A DNA stretch of 64,000 bases from Bacillota bacterium (GTDB lineage Bacteria > Bacillota > Clostridia > Christensenellales > Aristaeellaceae): the NCBI GenBank assembly GCA_023398575.1, contig JAEWSC010000094.1:62001-126000 (forward strand). The letters are read 5' to 3'. Made by a program: the position numbers and the translations under genes. Numbering within the stretch: position 1 is the first letter of the stretch; every line of letters begins with the position of its first letter. This document shows positions 27,027 through 35,933 of the stretch, one piece after another. Below the pieces are notes generated by a model. The model saw only the letters and a list, made by a program, of their open reading frames with translations. It was not told the DNA's origin and searched no databases.

Positions 27027-28799
27027 ATGGCAGATCTAAAACAAAAGAAATACGTAAGCAGTAACGCACAACTCATGGCTGAATGGGATTTTAACAAGAA
27101 TAATCAGCTTAAACATGATCCTCATGTATTGACTGAAGGTAGCGGGGTAAAAGTATGGTGGTTATGTTCGAAATGCGGCTATTCGTGGCAAACAGCCATT
27201 GGTAGCAGAGCTCATTTAGGGAGTGGATGCCCAAAATGCGCTCCGAAGGAAAGTTTGGATAGAAGAGTACATAATTATGTTCAAACACATGGCTCACTAG
27301 CAGATAAAATACCAGAACTTGCGGCAGAGTGGCACCCAAGGAAAAATATTCCATTAATGCCCACTGATGTTTCAGTAAAGAGTGGAAAAGAAGTATGGTG
27401 GCTTTGCCATTCTTGTAACAACGAGTGGAAAACGAGAGTCGCAGACCGAGTTAGTCATCCGGCTTGTCCATATTGTATTGGTCATAGAGTTAATGCTGGT
27501 ATAAATGATTTAGCCACTGTAAATCCATTAGCAGCTGCTGAGTGGCTATATGAGAAAAATGAAGGTTTAACTCCACAAAATGTTAATGCCTATAGTGGAA
27601 AAAAGGTCTGGTGGAAGTGTTCAGAGTGTGGAAATGAATGGCAAACAAAGATATACCTCAGAAGTCGCGGATCAGGATGTAGGCGATGTTATGAAAAGAC
27701 AATAGGTAAGCGTTCTCATGAAATAAGTCTCTCAAAAGCTGGTTCATTATCTGATAATTGCCCTGAAATACTAAAAGAATGGGACTATGATAAGAATGAT
27801 ATTTCGCCATCTGATGTAACTATCGGAGCAGATACATTAGTATGGTGGATATGCGTACGTGGTCATAGCTGGAAAGCGTCGGTAAGAAGTCGGACTACCA
27901 TAAAGACAAGTTGTCCTTATTGTATTTGTAGTGGCACTTCATTACCAGAACAATATATCTATTATTACATAAAGAAATTCTTTCCAGAGGCTAAGAACAG
28001 ATGTCATATGAAAGGAATAACAGAAATAGATGTATATATTCCTTCTCTTCGGTTAGCCATAGAATACGATAGTGCACATTGGCATAAATCAGAAACCTCA
28101 ATAAGTAGAGATATCAGAAAAAATCTAGCTTGTCAAAATCATGACATAATTCTGTTACGTATACGAGAATATGGATGCAAAACACTTGGTCCAGATTCAA
28201 ATGAGTATTATTTCAATGGGCAGGATGGTTTACAAAATACCCTTTATGATATATTTTCCTTTATTAACCAGCGATATAAACTTGAATTAGTTCCAGATAT
28301 TGGTTTTGTACGTGATTCAATAGCTGTCCTTGAATGTACCAAGCAGCAAGAAATTGAAAACAGCTTATCAATGCGGTTTCCAAAGATAGCAGCTGAATGG
28401 CATCCCATAAAAAATGGCAAGCTGAAACCTGAAAATTTCACGGTATCAAATGGACGAAAAGTTTGGTGGAAATGCAGCATATGTGGGAACGAGTGGTTCA
28501 CAACTATAGCATCAAGAACGGCAGGATGTGGATGCCCGGCTTGTTCCCTTCTTAGCCTCAGCCATAGGCATAATGAATCACTTATTCAAAGGAGAGGCTC
28601 ATTAGCAGAAAATAACCCATGGTTAGCCAAAGAATGGCATCCTACAAAAAATAATCAGTTGCTTCCTTCACGGGTGACAAAAAGTAGTGGAAAAAAAGTA
28701 TGGTGGCTATGTTCACAATGTTTAGGAGAATGGGAAGCTGCCATTGCAAGTAGAAATTCAGGCGTAGGATGTCCGTATTGTGCCAGAATAAACAAATGA
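27027..28799 (+). CDS. DUF4379 zinc-ribbon repeat protein with endonuclease-like centre
   Basis: A 590-residue protein. At least six copies of a Zn-ribbon/treble-clef unit occur, each reading roughly EWxxxKN...G.KVWWxCxxCGxxWxTxIxxR..GxGCPxC, four before and two after a central domain. The centre, about residues 315-400 (SLPEQYIYYYIKKFFP, ITEIDVYIPSLRLAIEYDSAHWH, LLRIREYGC), resembles Vsr/DUF559-type endonucleases with D and E near the expected places. Such proteins probably bind DNA through the ribbons and cut it. The ATG at 27027 follows AGAGG by 8 bases. Its codon use is markedly AT-rich compared with the host genes. Confidence 0.75.
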   Translation: MADLKQKKYVSSNAQLMAEWDFNKNNQLKHDPHVLTEGSGVKVWWLCSKCGYSWQTAIGSRAHLGSGCPKCAPKESLDRRVHNYVQTHGSLADKIPELAAEWHPRKNIPLMPTDVSVKSGKEVWWLCHSCNNEWKTRVADRVSHPACPYCIGHRVNAGINDLATVNPLAAAEWLYEKNEGLTPQNVNAYSGKKVWWKCSECGNEWQTKIYLRSRGSGCRRCYEKTIGKRSHEISLSKAGSLSDNCPEILKEWDYDKNDISPSDVTIGADTLVWWICVRGHSWKASVRSRTTIKTSCPYCICSGTSLPEQYIYYYIKKFFPEAKNRCHMKGITEIDVYIPSLRLAIEYDSAHWHKSETSISRDIRKNLACQNHDIILLRIREYGCKTLGPDSNEYYFNGQDGLQNTLYDIFSFINQRYKLELVPDIGFVRDSIAVLECTKQQEIENSLSMRFPKIAAEWHPIKNGKLKPENFTVSNGRKVWWKCSICGNEWFTTIASRTAGCGCPACSLLSLSHRHNESLIQRRGSLAENNPWLAKEWHPTKNNQLLPSRVTKSSGKKVWWLCSQCLGEWEAAIASRNSGVGCPYCARINK

Positions 28800-28884
28800 A
28801 AACAATTGGCATACATAATACACCCTGAAAATCCCGGTTGCATTCAATGTCATAACTTATTATATTTTATAATCTTTTTGAGTG

Positions 28885-28903
28885 GCCTATTTTGGTGACT
28901 ACT
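28885..28903 (+). repeat. Candidate integrase arm site, right copy
   Basis: GCCTATTTTGGTGACTACT repeats 8321-8339 with one difference, same orientation, 105 bases inside the right attachment site. The surrounding 28800-29007 holds no gene. Confidence 0.45.
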
Positions 28904-29007
28904 CACCCCCAACGGGCCATATTCTCCCAAAACCTCCCATCACCAGAAACCTAATAAAATCAAGCCTTCCATCTCCTCCAGACGCCTCCCAAAACCCGTT
29001 TTAAACA

Positions 29008-29053
29008 ACTCCGACTCCAAAGGTCACAGGTTCGAATCCTGCCGGGCATACCA
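29008..29053. repeat. Right attachment site, 46-base tRNA-Arg 3' fragment
   Basis: Exact copy of 8200-8245. It lacks the 5' half of the tRNA and has no promoter, so it is a remnant, not a functional tRNA. Confidence 0.93.
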
Positions 29054-29058
29054 CAAAC

Positions 29059-29090
29059 CCCCTGTAATTGCAATAATTGCAGGGGTTTTT
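29059..29090 (+). terminator. Original host terminator of tRNA-Arg
   Basis: CCCCTGTAATT (29059-29069) and AATTGCAGGGG (29075-29085) pair with one wobble and are followed by TTTTT. It sits directly after the right att copy and resembles the island-borne hairpin at 8249-8284. Confidence 0.8.
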
Positions 29091-29203
29091 GTTGTACAAG
29101 TAGAAAAGTGGCGTTTATGCCTCTTTCCAGATGAAGAGAATAATCTCAATGAAGTTTCTGTAATAAAGCTATCGTCGAAATGCTTCGGTCAATCGAGGCT
29201 GTA

Positions 29204-30496
29204 TTAACTGCTCCCTTGCCTTCGCGCTTTCTGTGCCATTAGAAGAAGGGAAATTGCAAAAACCAAAAGACCAGCCAGCGATAGCATTACCCCCATGCCA
29301 GCATACGCTCCACTGCCAAACACCTGGCGGAGCAGCTCGGGAGTATGCGAAGTCATCAACGGCGTAAGCACATGGTCTGTCAAAGGACCTATGATCAGGA
29401 AAGACAGCGGAGCTGTTCCGCCTGATATCTGATATACTATTGAAAACACTCTGCCCTGCAAATGTGGCGGCACCCTGTTTTGAAGCTCGGTTTTGAACAG
29501 CGCACCCGCAACTGGCAGCGGCAGCATCATGAAGAATAAGGCGATTGCCAACAGCACCGGCCGTCTGACAATACCAAAGAAAATCATCCATACACCATTC
29601 CACATCAATGCAATGATATATAGCATGATGTTTTTGTTCTTCATTCTGTTAAGGGCAAGCATTGATGCTCCGATCAATATGCCGATACTCATAAAGCTCA
29701 TACTCAGGGATAAGGCGGCCTGGCTCATGCCATTAGCCATGAGGTACGGCGTGACCAATTCCAACGGGCCATTCCATAAAAAATTCGTCAAACCTACAGT
29801 TGCAGAAAACAGCAGAAGGCTGCCATGCCTTTTCAAGTACCGGAATCCCTCAAGGTCTATGCGTCTGCATTCACGCCTGGCATCTGCCCACGATATTGCA
29901 CTTGTTGAAGGAATTCGAGTAAAGCACAATATCAAAACTGATAGGAGGTATGTGGCAAAATCAAATGCGATGACACTAAAAAGCCCCCATTTAAAGTAGA
30001 ATGCGCCTGCCACAACCGGTGCAATGATTCCCGCCAAGGGGAAAAGCATTTCCTTGAAAGCATTGACTTTGTGCCGTTGTTCTTTTTGAACCAATGGTGC
30101 CACCGTTGCATCAGCGGCCAAACCTTGCAGCGAAGCAAAAACACCCTGCATCATAGCGACAACAAACAACACGGTAATGCTGAAAACATCCAGCATAATG
30201 GAAGCAACAAGAAGAACAGAACCCAGTGCCTGAATCGTATCAGCAAGAATCATTATTCTTTTCCGGGGGTATCTGTCAACCATTATTCCCAGAAGTGGGT
30301 TTAATACCAGTGCAGGTACTTCATAGAAGAAGGAAATAAGCAATATTTCTGATGTTTTACCGGTGGATTGGAATACCCATATCCCAAGTACAAACGAAGT
30401 ACACCTGCTGCCTATAAGCGATATGCCCTCAGCAAAAACAAGCCATGATATTGTATTATGCATGGCCTTCAATATCCAAAGCCTCAGTCTATTCAC
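29204..30496 (-). CDS. MFS-type efflux transporter
   Basis: A 430-residue membrane protein of the major facilitator superfamily with about 12 hydrophobic segments. The early GISLIGSRCTSFVLGIWVF and the loop DRYPRKRIM (the MFS motif A position) resemble macrolide-efflux (MefA-like) and siderophore-exporter families; NRVPPHLQGRVFSI is also typical. I chose a GTG at 30496 because GGAGG lies 5 bases upstream; it gives MNRLRLWILK before the first segment. It lies just outside the island and has no regulator beside it. The exported compound is unknown. Confidence 0.75.
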   Translation of the reverse strand: MNRLRLWILKAMHNTISWLVFAEGISLIGSRCTSFVLGIWVFQSTGKTSEILLISFFYEVPALVLNPLLGIMVDRYPRKRIMILADTIQALGSVLLVASIMLDVFSITVLFVVAMMQGVFASLQGLAADATVAPLVQKEQRHKVNAFKEMLFPLAGIIAPVVAGAFYFKWGLFSVIAFDFATYLLSVLILCFTRIPSTSAISWADARRECRRIDLEGFRYLKRHGSLLLFSATVGLTNFLWNGPLELVTPYLMANGMSQAALSLSMSFMSIGILIGASMLALNRMKNKNIMLYIIALMWNGVWMIFFGIVRRPVLLAIALFFMMLPLPVAGALFKTELQNRVPPHLQGRVFSIVYQISGGTAPLSFLIIGPLTDHVLTPLMTSHTPELLRQVFGSGAYAGMGVMLSLAGLLVFAISLLLMAQKARRQGSS

Positions 30497-30729
30497 AGCA
30501 TCCTCCAACGCAAACAAGCTCCGATTTGGAGCTAATCTTTTTCTATACAACACATCACTGCATATTTCGTTGATTGTTGATATCAAAGGAGGAGGAGGCT
30601 CAAGCAGATTCCCCTTTCACGCGCTAATGAAGTTATACTACCATACAGTAAATGCAAAAACAAGCATCCTGATTGTATTACCGATTGTCTTCTGTCCGTA
30701 ATTTTTCCATTTAGCCAGCAACCTGTTTA

Positions 30730-30755
30730 AAAAAAAAAGCGGCGTTTCCGCCGCT
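30730..30755 (-). terminator. Terminator of the VOC gene
   Basis: AGCGGCG (30738-30744) and CGCCGCT (30749-30755) close a 4-base loop, and on the minus strand a run of eight or more T follows. Confidence 0.9.
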
Positions 30756-30776
30756 CACGAGAAACTGGATAAAGGT

Positions 30777-31163
30777 TTACATTGCATCGATGCAGAATGG
30801 ATGCCCTTCCGGATCGAGCATCACAGTCCAATGCTGTGAATATTGCTCATCAGCTACTTTTGCGCCCAGGGATATGGCTTGCTCCACCCAATACTTTTGA
30901 TCAGCAGCTTCAACTGCAAAATCCAGATGCAGCATTTGCTGCTGCAAGCCATCCCTTTCTGGCCATGTTGGCTGAACATAGTCAATGTTTTGTTGAAATC
31001 CTATATCAACATTGCTGGTTGGTGAACCGATGATAACAAAGCCATCCTTGTCATACCCTTTTTGCCAGCCAAGGAGCTGTCTATAGAAATCAGCAAGCTT
31101 TTGAGGATCGCGGCAATCGAGCACAACCTTATCAAATTTTATTTTTCTAACATTACTCTCCAT
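30777..31163 (-). CDS. VOC family (glyoxalase-fold) protein
   Basis: A 128-residue protein of the vicinal-oxygen-chelate fold. FDKVVLDCRDPQKLADFYRQLLGW at the N-terminus and MLDPEGHPFC at the C-terminus are the paired beta-alpha-beta-beta-beta modules seen in glyoxalase/bleomycin-resistance-like proteins; LHLDFAVEAAD starts the second module. The ATG follows GGGAGATAAAA. Enzyme or binding function cannot be told from the sequence. Confidence 0.8.
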   Translation of the reverse strand: MESNVRKIKFDKVVLDCRDPQKLADFYRQLLGWQKGYDKDGFVIIGSPTSNVDIGFQQNIDYVQPTWPERDGLQQQMLHLDFAVEAADQKYWVEQAISLGAKVADEQYSQHWTVMLDPEGHPFCIDAM

Positions 31164-31353
31164 TTTTATCTCCCTTTGGTTGGGTTCAGCCTACTGCTGC
31201 CCACCACCTTCATACTTACATACTGTTCTATGTGCTCGATGCAAACAATGCTCATTTTGCCACATCCTTTCAACATAATTCAGATCGAGTATAAAGCAAG
31301 CGTTTTGTATAGTCAATAAACCTTTGGTTTACTAGAAAGAAATACCGCAGTCT

Positions 31354-31391
31354 ATGCAAAAACCCACTTTCCATAACAGAAAAGCGGGTTT
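31354..31391 (-). terminator. Terminator after the 22-residue peptide gene
   Basis: AAAAACCC..CTTT pairs with AAAG..GGGTTTTT with a small internal mismatch. It lies about 40 bases past the stop of the small gene at 31430. Confidence 0.65.
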
Positions 31392-31429
31392 TTCGATTGA
31401 TTACGTTCAGCAGCTCCATCGATTCAAAA

Positions 31430-31498
31430 TCATTGAATCCAGAGATATGCAAACATCGTAAAGGCCACCGCAATAAAAGCAACGAATGAAATATTCAT
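31430..31498 (-). CDS. 22-residue hydrophobic membrane peptide
   Basis: A short frame with unusually complete gene signals. It begins MNISFVAF, ends AYLWIQ, and is almost entirely hydrophobic, so it would span the membrane once. AAGGAG lies 6 bases before the ATG, a promoter lies at 31553-31582 and a terminator follows at 31354-31391. These make a self-contained transcription unit between the VOC gene and the SpoIID gene. The function is unknown; small single-pass peptides often modulate a membrane protein. Confidence 0.6.
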   Translation of the reverse strand: MNISFVAFIAVAFTMFAYLWIQ

Positions 31499-31552
31499 AG
31501 GTATCTCCTTTCATTTTGCATTACTCTGTCCCATATGGCTTTTGTTCATCTT

Positions 31553-31582
31553 AGTATAGCATCCGGTAATGTCGAATGTAAA
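31553..31582 (-). promoter_or_regulatory. Promoter of the 22-residue peptide gene
   Basis: On the minus strand TTTACA (31582-31577), an 18-base spacer and TATACT (31558-31553). Confidence 0.6.
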
Positions 31583-31705
31583 CAGATGGAAGATCGTCAA
31601 AATGAAGGCCAGCATAATACACAGACTGATTGGCAGATTGATAGACCTCGAACGCAGCCTCATGAAAACAGAAGCAAATCTGCAAAAATCCGTAATATGA
31701 CCAAA

Positions 31706-31734
31706 GCTCCAGCAATCTACACGACTGCCGGAGC
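31706..31734 (-). terminator. Terminator of the SpoIID-like gene
   Basis: GCTCCAGCA and TGCCGGAGC (31706-31714, 31726-31734) pair with one G-T wobble; a short T tract follows on the minus strand. Confidence 0.65.
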
Positions 31735-31754
31735 CTTTGATTATCCCAAAATCC

Positions 31755-33524
31755 CTATTCTACTTTCTCTACAAAGCTGGCCATAACATACCCTTCCAGT
31801 ACATCCGTTTTTACCTTCAGCCAGCCATCCGGTAATTCTTCCATCACCAAAAGAATCTGACCATAGTATAACTGCCGGATCACGGGGCCGACCAAGCTTG
31901 GCTCTCCGCGCATGTTCAAGGTGGAGTTTTCGCCTATCCTCGTAACCTTAGCCTGCCACTGGCCTGGGGCCGGCGTTTGTGTAACCGGCATCACCGTAGG
32001 CCTTGGCGTAGGTGTCGCCGGCGGACCGGGTGTCGCCAGGAAGGCTGCGTCCACGGGCGGCAGCGGTGATGCCTGGCGGGGCATTTTAACCAGCTTCATT
32101 TGAGGATAGTAAAATTGCAGTATCTTATCAAAGGTGGCGTTTTCTGTCTGAGCCATCCACTCCGCGCCCCTCTGGCTCATGCCCACACCGTGACCGAAGC
32201 GCCTGGCTTCCAGTACAAAGCTGGTTTCTGTTTCCCTGATGGTAATAATCTCATTACCGCCACCGTTGATGCTCAGGTTTGTTGCGGTTTCCACATCGGG
32301 AAATACATCCAAATCCACATAAAAGACCTGAGCAACAGGCGCAATAGGCGACCATTTTGTTGCCGAAGGTGTTGCGCTGGGTTGTGGCGTTTGGGTCTGT
32401 GCAAACAAAAAAGATTCCTCTTCATTCAGGGTGCCGGTGACCGGCCGCCTTGCCTCCACACGCACAGCAAATTGAATCTTTGTCATCACGCGGGAAGGCT
32501 CAGCAAACCTTGGGGTATTGGCTGTAACACCTGTTACCTGAATGATGCGGATATTGCTAGGATTACTGTCATAGCCAAGGGCAGAAAGCGTATTGGTTAG
32601 CCCATTTTTAATTAACGCCATCAAGGGTTCCAGTTCAGCGTCGCCTTTCTCCGGGGCTTTGGGTACAGCAAAGTTCAGTGTCACGCTCATTGGATTTTGA
32701 AGATCATAGGGGTCGTCTTTCATCACGCTGATGCCCGGATCTTCGCCGCTCCAAACATTTTTGATAAGTTCAGTCTGACCGCCGTTACTGGCGGTATAGT
32801 AACAATCCGCCAGGGCTCCGCCAAACATGCCCACCACGCCTTCTGTTTCCTTCACAGCTTGGGCAGCCCGCATATTGTCGGCAATCATACCCTTAAATAC
32901 CTGGTCATTGGTGTTGTCCACCACATCATAATCCTGGCTGCTGCCCGTTCTTTTCAAGGCATAAGTCCTGGCCGTAACAGCTTGGGCTTTTAAAGCCTCC
33001 AGGGGAAACGAGTCACTCATTTCATAGGGCACAACGCCCAACAGATATTCCTCCATAGGACTATGCAAAACTGCCCGCAGCATGCCATCCTTGATGGTGA
33101 CTACCAGGTCACCGGCGTACAGACTGTAATCACCATTTAAACGGAGGCCGTTTTCACCGGCGGAGGGCACAGCGTGCCGGCGCAGGGTAAGTTTTTCGCC
33201 GGCATCCAAGGCCATTCCCTCGTAAAAGAGCATCAATCGTCCAGTGGCACTGGATATAGTCAATTTCGATCCGCGCTGGAAAGAGATATTGCCCGGCTCT
33301 ACCGTATAACTGCCATCCAAGGCTGCATCCAGCCGGTCGGTCAGCGCAAGACGGGTCAACAAAACGCGGACAAGCCCATCTGGGCTTTCCGCGTGGGCTA
33401 AAAACCTTTCGCCAGCCTGATAGAGTGGTAAAAGAACAGAAAGAAACATAAGGGCAGCAAACGCAAAACCCTTTATTCTTCTTTTGAAATATGCATACGC
33501 CAAGCCGGCATCTCCCCCTGACAT
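31755..33524 (-). CDS. SpoIID/LytB domain protein with C-terminal SH3b
   Basis: A 589-residue protein. An N-terminal hydrophobic anchor lies at about 18-40. The SpoIID/LytB domain is marked by PMEEYLLGVVPYEM near 155, LKAQAVTARTYAL near 175 and GHGVGMSQRGAEW near 443. A Pro/Thr-rich linker leads to one SH3 module at about 535-589 (NSTLNMRGEPS). SpoIID enzymes are lytic transglycosylases that trim denuded glycan, during spore engulfment or in vegetative wall turnover. The SH3b tail and an insert of about 90 residues inside the domain set this protein apart from canonical SpoIID of about 340 residues. The ATG is preceded only by AGGG, so an internal start is possible. Confidence 0.8.
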   Translation of the reverse strand: MSGGDAGLAYAYFKRRIKGFAFAALMFLSVLLPLYQAGERFLAHAESPDGLVRVLLTRLALTDRLDAALDGSYTVEPGNISFQRGSKLTISSATGRLMLFYEGMALDAGEKLTLRRHAVPSAGENGLRLNGDYSLYAGDLVVTIKDGMLRAVLHSPMEEYLLGVVPYEMSDSFPLEALKAQAVTARTYALKRTGSSQDYDVVDNTNDQVFKGMIADNMRAAQAVKETEGVVGMFGGALADCYYTASNGGQTELIKNVWSGEDPGISVMKDDPYDLQNPMSVTLNFAVPKAPEKGDAELEPLMALIKNGLTNTLSALGYDSNPSNIRIIQVTGVTANTPRFAEPSRVMTKIQFAVRVEARRPVTGTLNEEESFLFAQTQTPQPSATPSATKWSPIAPVAQVFYVDLDVFPDVETATNLSINGGGNEIITIRETETSFVLEARRFGHGVGMSQRGAEWMAQTENATFDKILQFYYPQMKLVKMPRQASPLPPVDAAFLATPGPPATPTPRPTVMPVTQTPAPGQWQAKVTRIGENSTLNMRGEPSLVGPVIRQLYYGQILLVMEELPDGWLKVKTDVLEGYVMASFVEKVE

Positions 33525-33627
33525 TTACCCTTACTCTCTATTCAACGTTTGACAAACGGTATTTATTCACCTTTTTCTGTAACAGATTTTGTGGCATATA
33601 GGGTACATCTCTTGCAGCAAGCCCTTA

Positions 33628-35874
33628 TCATGTATCTTTATTATGCGTCCAGTAAGAAACAAAGGCATCCAAACTGCGCACGGCGGAGCGTATGTCGCCG
33701 TACACCGGCAGCCCGTTCTCCTCCAAGTATTGAACAAATGGCGTAAAATGTTTGCCAGCATTGACCGATACGACAATCGGCTTTTGATGCCGCTTGGCGA
33801 CCTTTACAAGCAGCGGCCCGATAGCGTCCTCCTCCAGATAGCTTTCCGGCAGGGTCTTGAGGTTTTCAATATGAGGCACAACAGCCAAGAACAGGCAGTC
33901 TACACCAGGGTCAGAAAGCACAGCATCCATATAGGCCGCATAGCCCACATCGTCCGTCATGGGCGTCAAATCCAGAAAGGCGGTGCCCATACTAACCAAG
34001 CCGTGGGTGTTAAGATCCCGAATACGGCTGTTTGTTTCAGGCAAAAACTCCGCCGGCTTCAAATAACGTAAAAGGTCTGCGCCCATGGTGGCGTCCAAGC
34101 CGGCATTCACCACACCGGCAACGTGGTAGCCCTTTGGTTTGCGGCTTGCAAGCATGGCAAATGCCTTGGTAAAGTGATAAAAGTCATCCAACTCCTCAGT
34201 CAGAACGCAATTAGCCTGCAGGCATGCTGCCCGAAACACATCATAACTGCCAGAGATGGATGCCGTGTGCGAAGCTGCCGCTTTTGCACCGGCTTCTGTG
34301 CGGCCCGACTTGTATACGATCACAGGCTTTTTTGACCGGCTGGCCAACTCATAAAACCTGCGCCCTTCTCCAGCGCCTACGCCCTCCAGGTACAAAGAGA
34401 GTACGTCAATCGAGCTGTCTGTCTCAAAATACTCCATCAAGTCCGGCAGGTTTACATCTACCTTGTTGCCAAAGCTAACAATGGTATTGAGGATTGGCGC
34501 AAAAGGATTTCGTTCTATGCTGGTGATACCCATCGCGCCACTCTGGGTCAAAAGCGCCACATTGCTGGCAGGGCTTAACGGAATGCGCATGCGCTTGCCT
34601 TCAATAAACAAGGTATTGACGCCCTTTTCCTGGTCCCTTGGTGCACGGAAAACACCCATGCAGTTGGGGCCGATAACGCGGACATCTGCCTTTCTGCTTT
34701 CCCCCATGCCCTGAACGAAGTCCTCATACTTCATATCTGCTGGTATGCCGGAAATGAGTATCACCGCCTTACCGGCAGGAACATTCTTGATAAAATCCAG
34801 CGAGTATTGGCCAGGTGCTGCATACACCACCAGGTCGTATGGGTGGGGCACATCCGCAATACTCTTGTATAGCGGATAACTGCGGCCCTGGACAATGGCT
34901 TCACCACCCTTGGGATTGACACAGTACACATCCCCCCGGCCAAGCTCCGCGAACAGGGTTACGATATTTTTTGCCATGCTGAACTTTTCCGGCTTGGTGG
35001 AAACGCCTGCCACCACAATCCCCTTAGGATGGAAGAAGCCCTTGAGGCTGGACGCGCTGGCCGCAGGGCCCCCATGTACACTCTCTTCCGCCTTCACAAA
35101 CTCGGCGTAGCCATCCACCGCTACAAAGCGACCGTCCTTGGAAAACACGATGGGATTCAGGTCCAACGCCTTCAAGTAAAAGGGTGCGCTGCGGGCAGAT
35201 AAAAAGGAGAAGGCTACACCCAACTCCGATATCTTTGCCACGCCCGATGCGATCATGTTCAGGTATTCGGGATGCCCCATCTCCTCAAACTTATGGCGAA
35301 TGTTCAGGCTATGGGTATAACTGTTGGCATCTTCAAATGTAACCGGCGCCAGAAAGAGATTGGCCGGATCATAATACTTGGCAAAAAACTCAGCATCATC
35401 TCCACCCTTGGAGAGTGTCACCACTGGACCAAAGGATGCGTCTTCCTTCAGGCCAATCATAATCTCATTGCCCAAAGCCTGGGTGAAGCGTATGAACTCA
35501 ACGATCAAAAAGCCATCCACGTGCGGTTTTTCGCCTTGCGCAAAATGAGAAAGGACCTCTTCACGCATCTGTTCCAGCAAAAAGCGCACATATAGCGGAT
35601 CACGGATGGATACTTTTTTGACACCGCCGTAGCGCTGGTTGTGGGCCAGGTCCCGAGAGACGATTTTGATCATCAGATCCTTGCCCGGAAAACGGGAAAG
35701 CATCTGCTCCGTTACCTCCCTGGAATCCTGTACAAACACGTGCTGAGGCACATCCAGCCCGGCCAGCTTCAATAGCTGGTATACCTCATGCTCATGCAGG
35801 GTGTTTCTTCCCTGGTCGTGCGCGCCTTGCAAAATGGTATCCATACGCGTGAAGACACCTTGATCCCAAGCCAT
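33628..35874 (-). CDS. NDP-forming acyl-CoA synthetase (ATP-grasp first)
   Basis: A 748-residue fused acyl-CoA synthetase. The ATP-grasp half (residues about 10-245, with MIKIVSRDLAHNQRYGGVKK) comes first, the CoA-binding Rossmann domain next (about 260-385, FFHPKGIVVAGVS), then the succinyl-CoA-ligase-like domains with the phospho-accepting histidine in ASHTASISGSYD near 530. These enzymes interconvert acetyl- or acyl-CoA with ADP and Pi to acid, CoA and ATP. The beta-before-alpha order is the reverse of the common archaeal fusion. The start at 35874 follows GGAGGAG by 5 bases. Confidence 0.85.
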   Translation of the reverse strand: MAWDQGVFTRMDTILQGAHDQGRNTLHEHEVYQLLKLAGLDVPQHVFVQDSREVTEQMLSRFPGKDLMIKIVSRDLAHNQRYGGVKKVSIRDPLYVRFLLEQMREEVLSHFAQGEKPHVDGFLIVEFIRFTQALGNEIMIGLKEDASFGPVVTLSKGGDDAEFFAKYYDPANLFLAPVTFEDANSYTHSLNIRHKFEEMGHPEYLNMIASGVAKISELGVAFSFLSARSAPFYLKALDLNPIVFSKDGRFVAVDGYAEFVKAEESVHGGPAASASSLKGFFHPKGIVVAGVSTKPEKFSMAKNIVTLFAELGRGDVYCVNPKGGEAIVQGRSYPLYKSIADVPHPYDLVVYAAPGQYSLDFIKNVPAGKAVILISGIPADMKYEDFVQGMGESRKADVRVIGPNCMGVFRAPRDQEKGVNTLFIEGKRMRIPLSPASNVALLTQSGAMGITSIERNPFAPILNTIVSFGNKVDVNLPDLMEYFETDSSIDVLSLYLEGVGAGEGRRFYELASRSKKPVIVYKSGRTEAGAKAAASHTASISGSYDVFRAACLQANCVLTEELDDFYHFTKAFAMLASRKPKGYHVAGVVNAGLDATMGADLLRYLKPAEFLPETNSRIRDLNTHGLVSMGTAFLDLTPMTDDVGYAAYMDAVLSDPGVDCLFLAVVPHIENLKTLPESYLEEDAIGPLLVKVAKRHQKPIVVSVNAGKHFTPFVQYLEENGLPVYGDIRSAVRSLDAFVSYWTHNKDT

Positions 35875-35933
35875 GCAGACTCCTCCTTGCCATGGTTTGT
35901 CAGTGGATATAAACATCTTATCCATTCAAGCCG

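Larger units (their letters stand above)
8200..29053. mobile_element. Integrated satellite-like genomic island in tRNA-Arg(CCG)
   Basis: A 20.85 kb island is bounded by identical 46-base direct repeats that match the tRNA 3' end. Gene order is integrase, XRE repressor, divergent excisionase-like gene and primase-helicase, then about 15 kb of restriction-modification and nuclease cargo. No terminase, capsid, relaxase or type IV secretion gene is visible. It is therefore better read as a P4-like or PICI-like satellite or mobilisable island than as a prophage or self-transmissible ICE. All modules look intact, so excision may still be possible. Confidence 0.9.

Noticed and set aside
29008..29053. 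Possible second tRNA-Arg gene
   Set aside because: Only the 3' part from the anticodon loop on is present, with no 5' half and no promoter; it is the att duplicate.
8200..29053. Complete prophage or conjugative element
   Set aside because: No terminase, portal, capsid, tail, lysis, relaxase or secretion gene is visible between the att sites.
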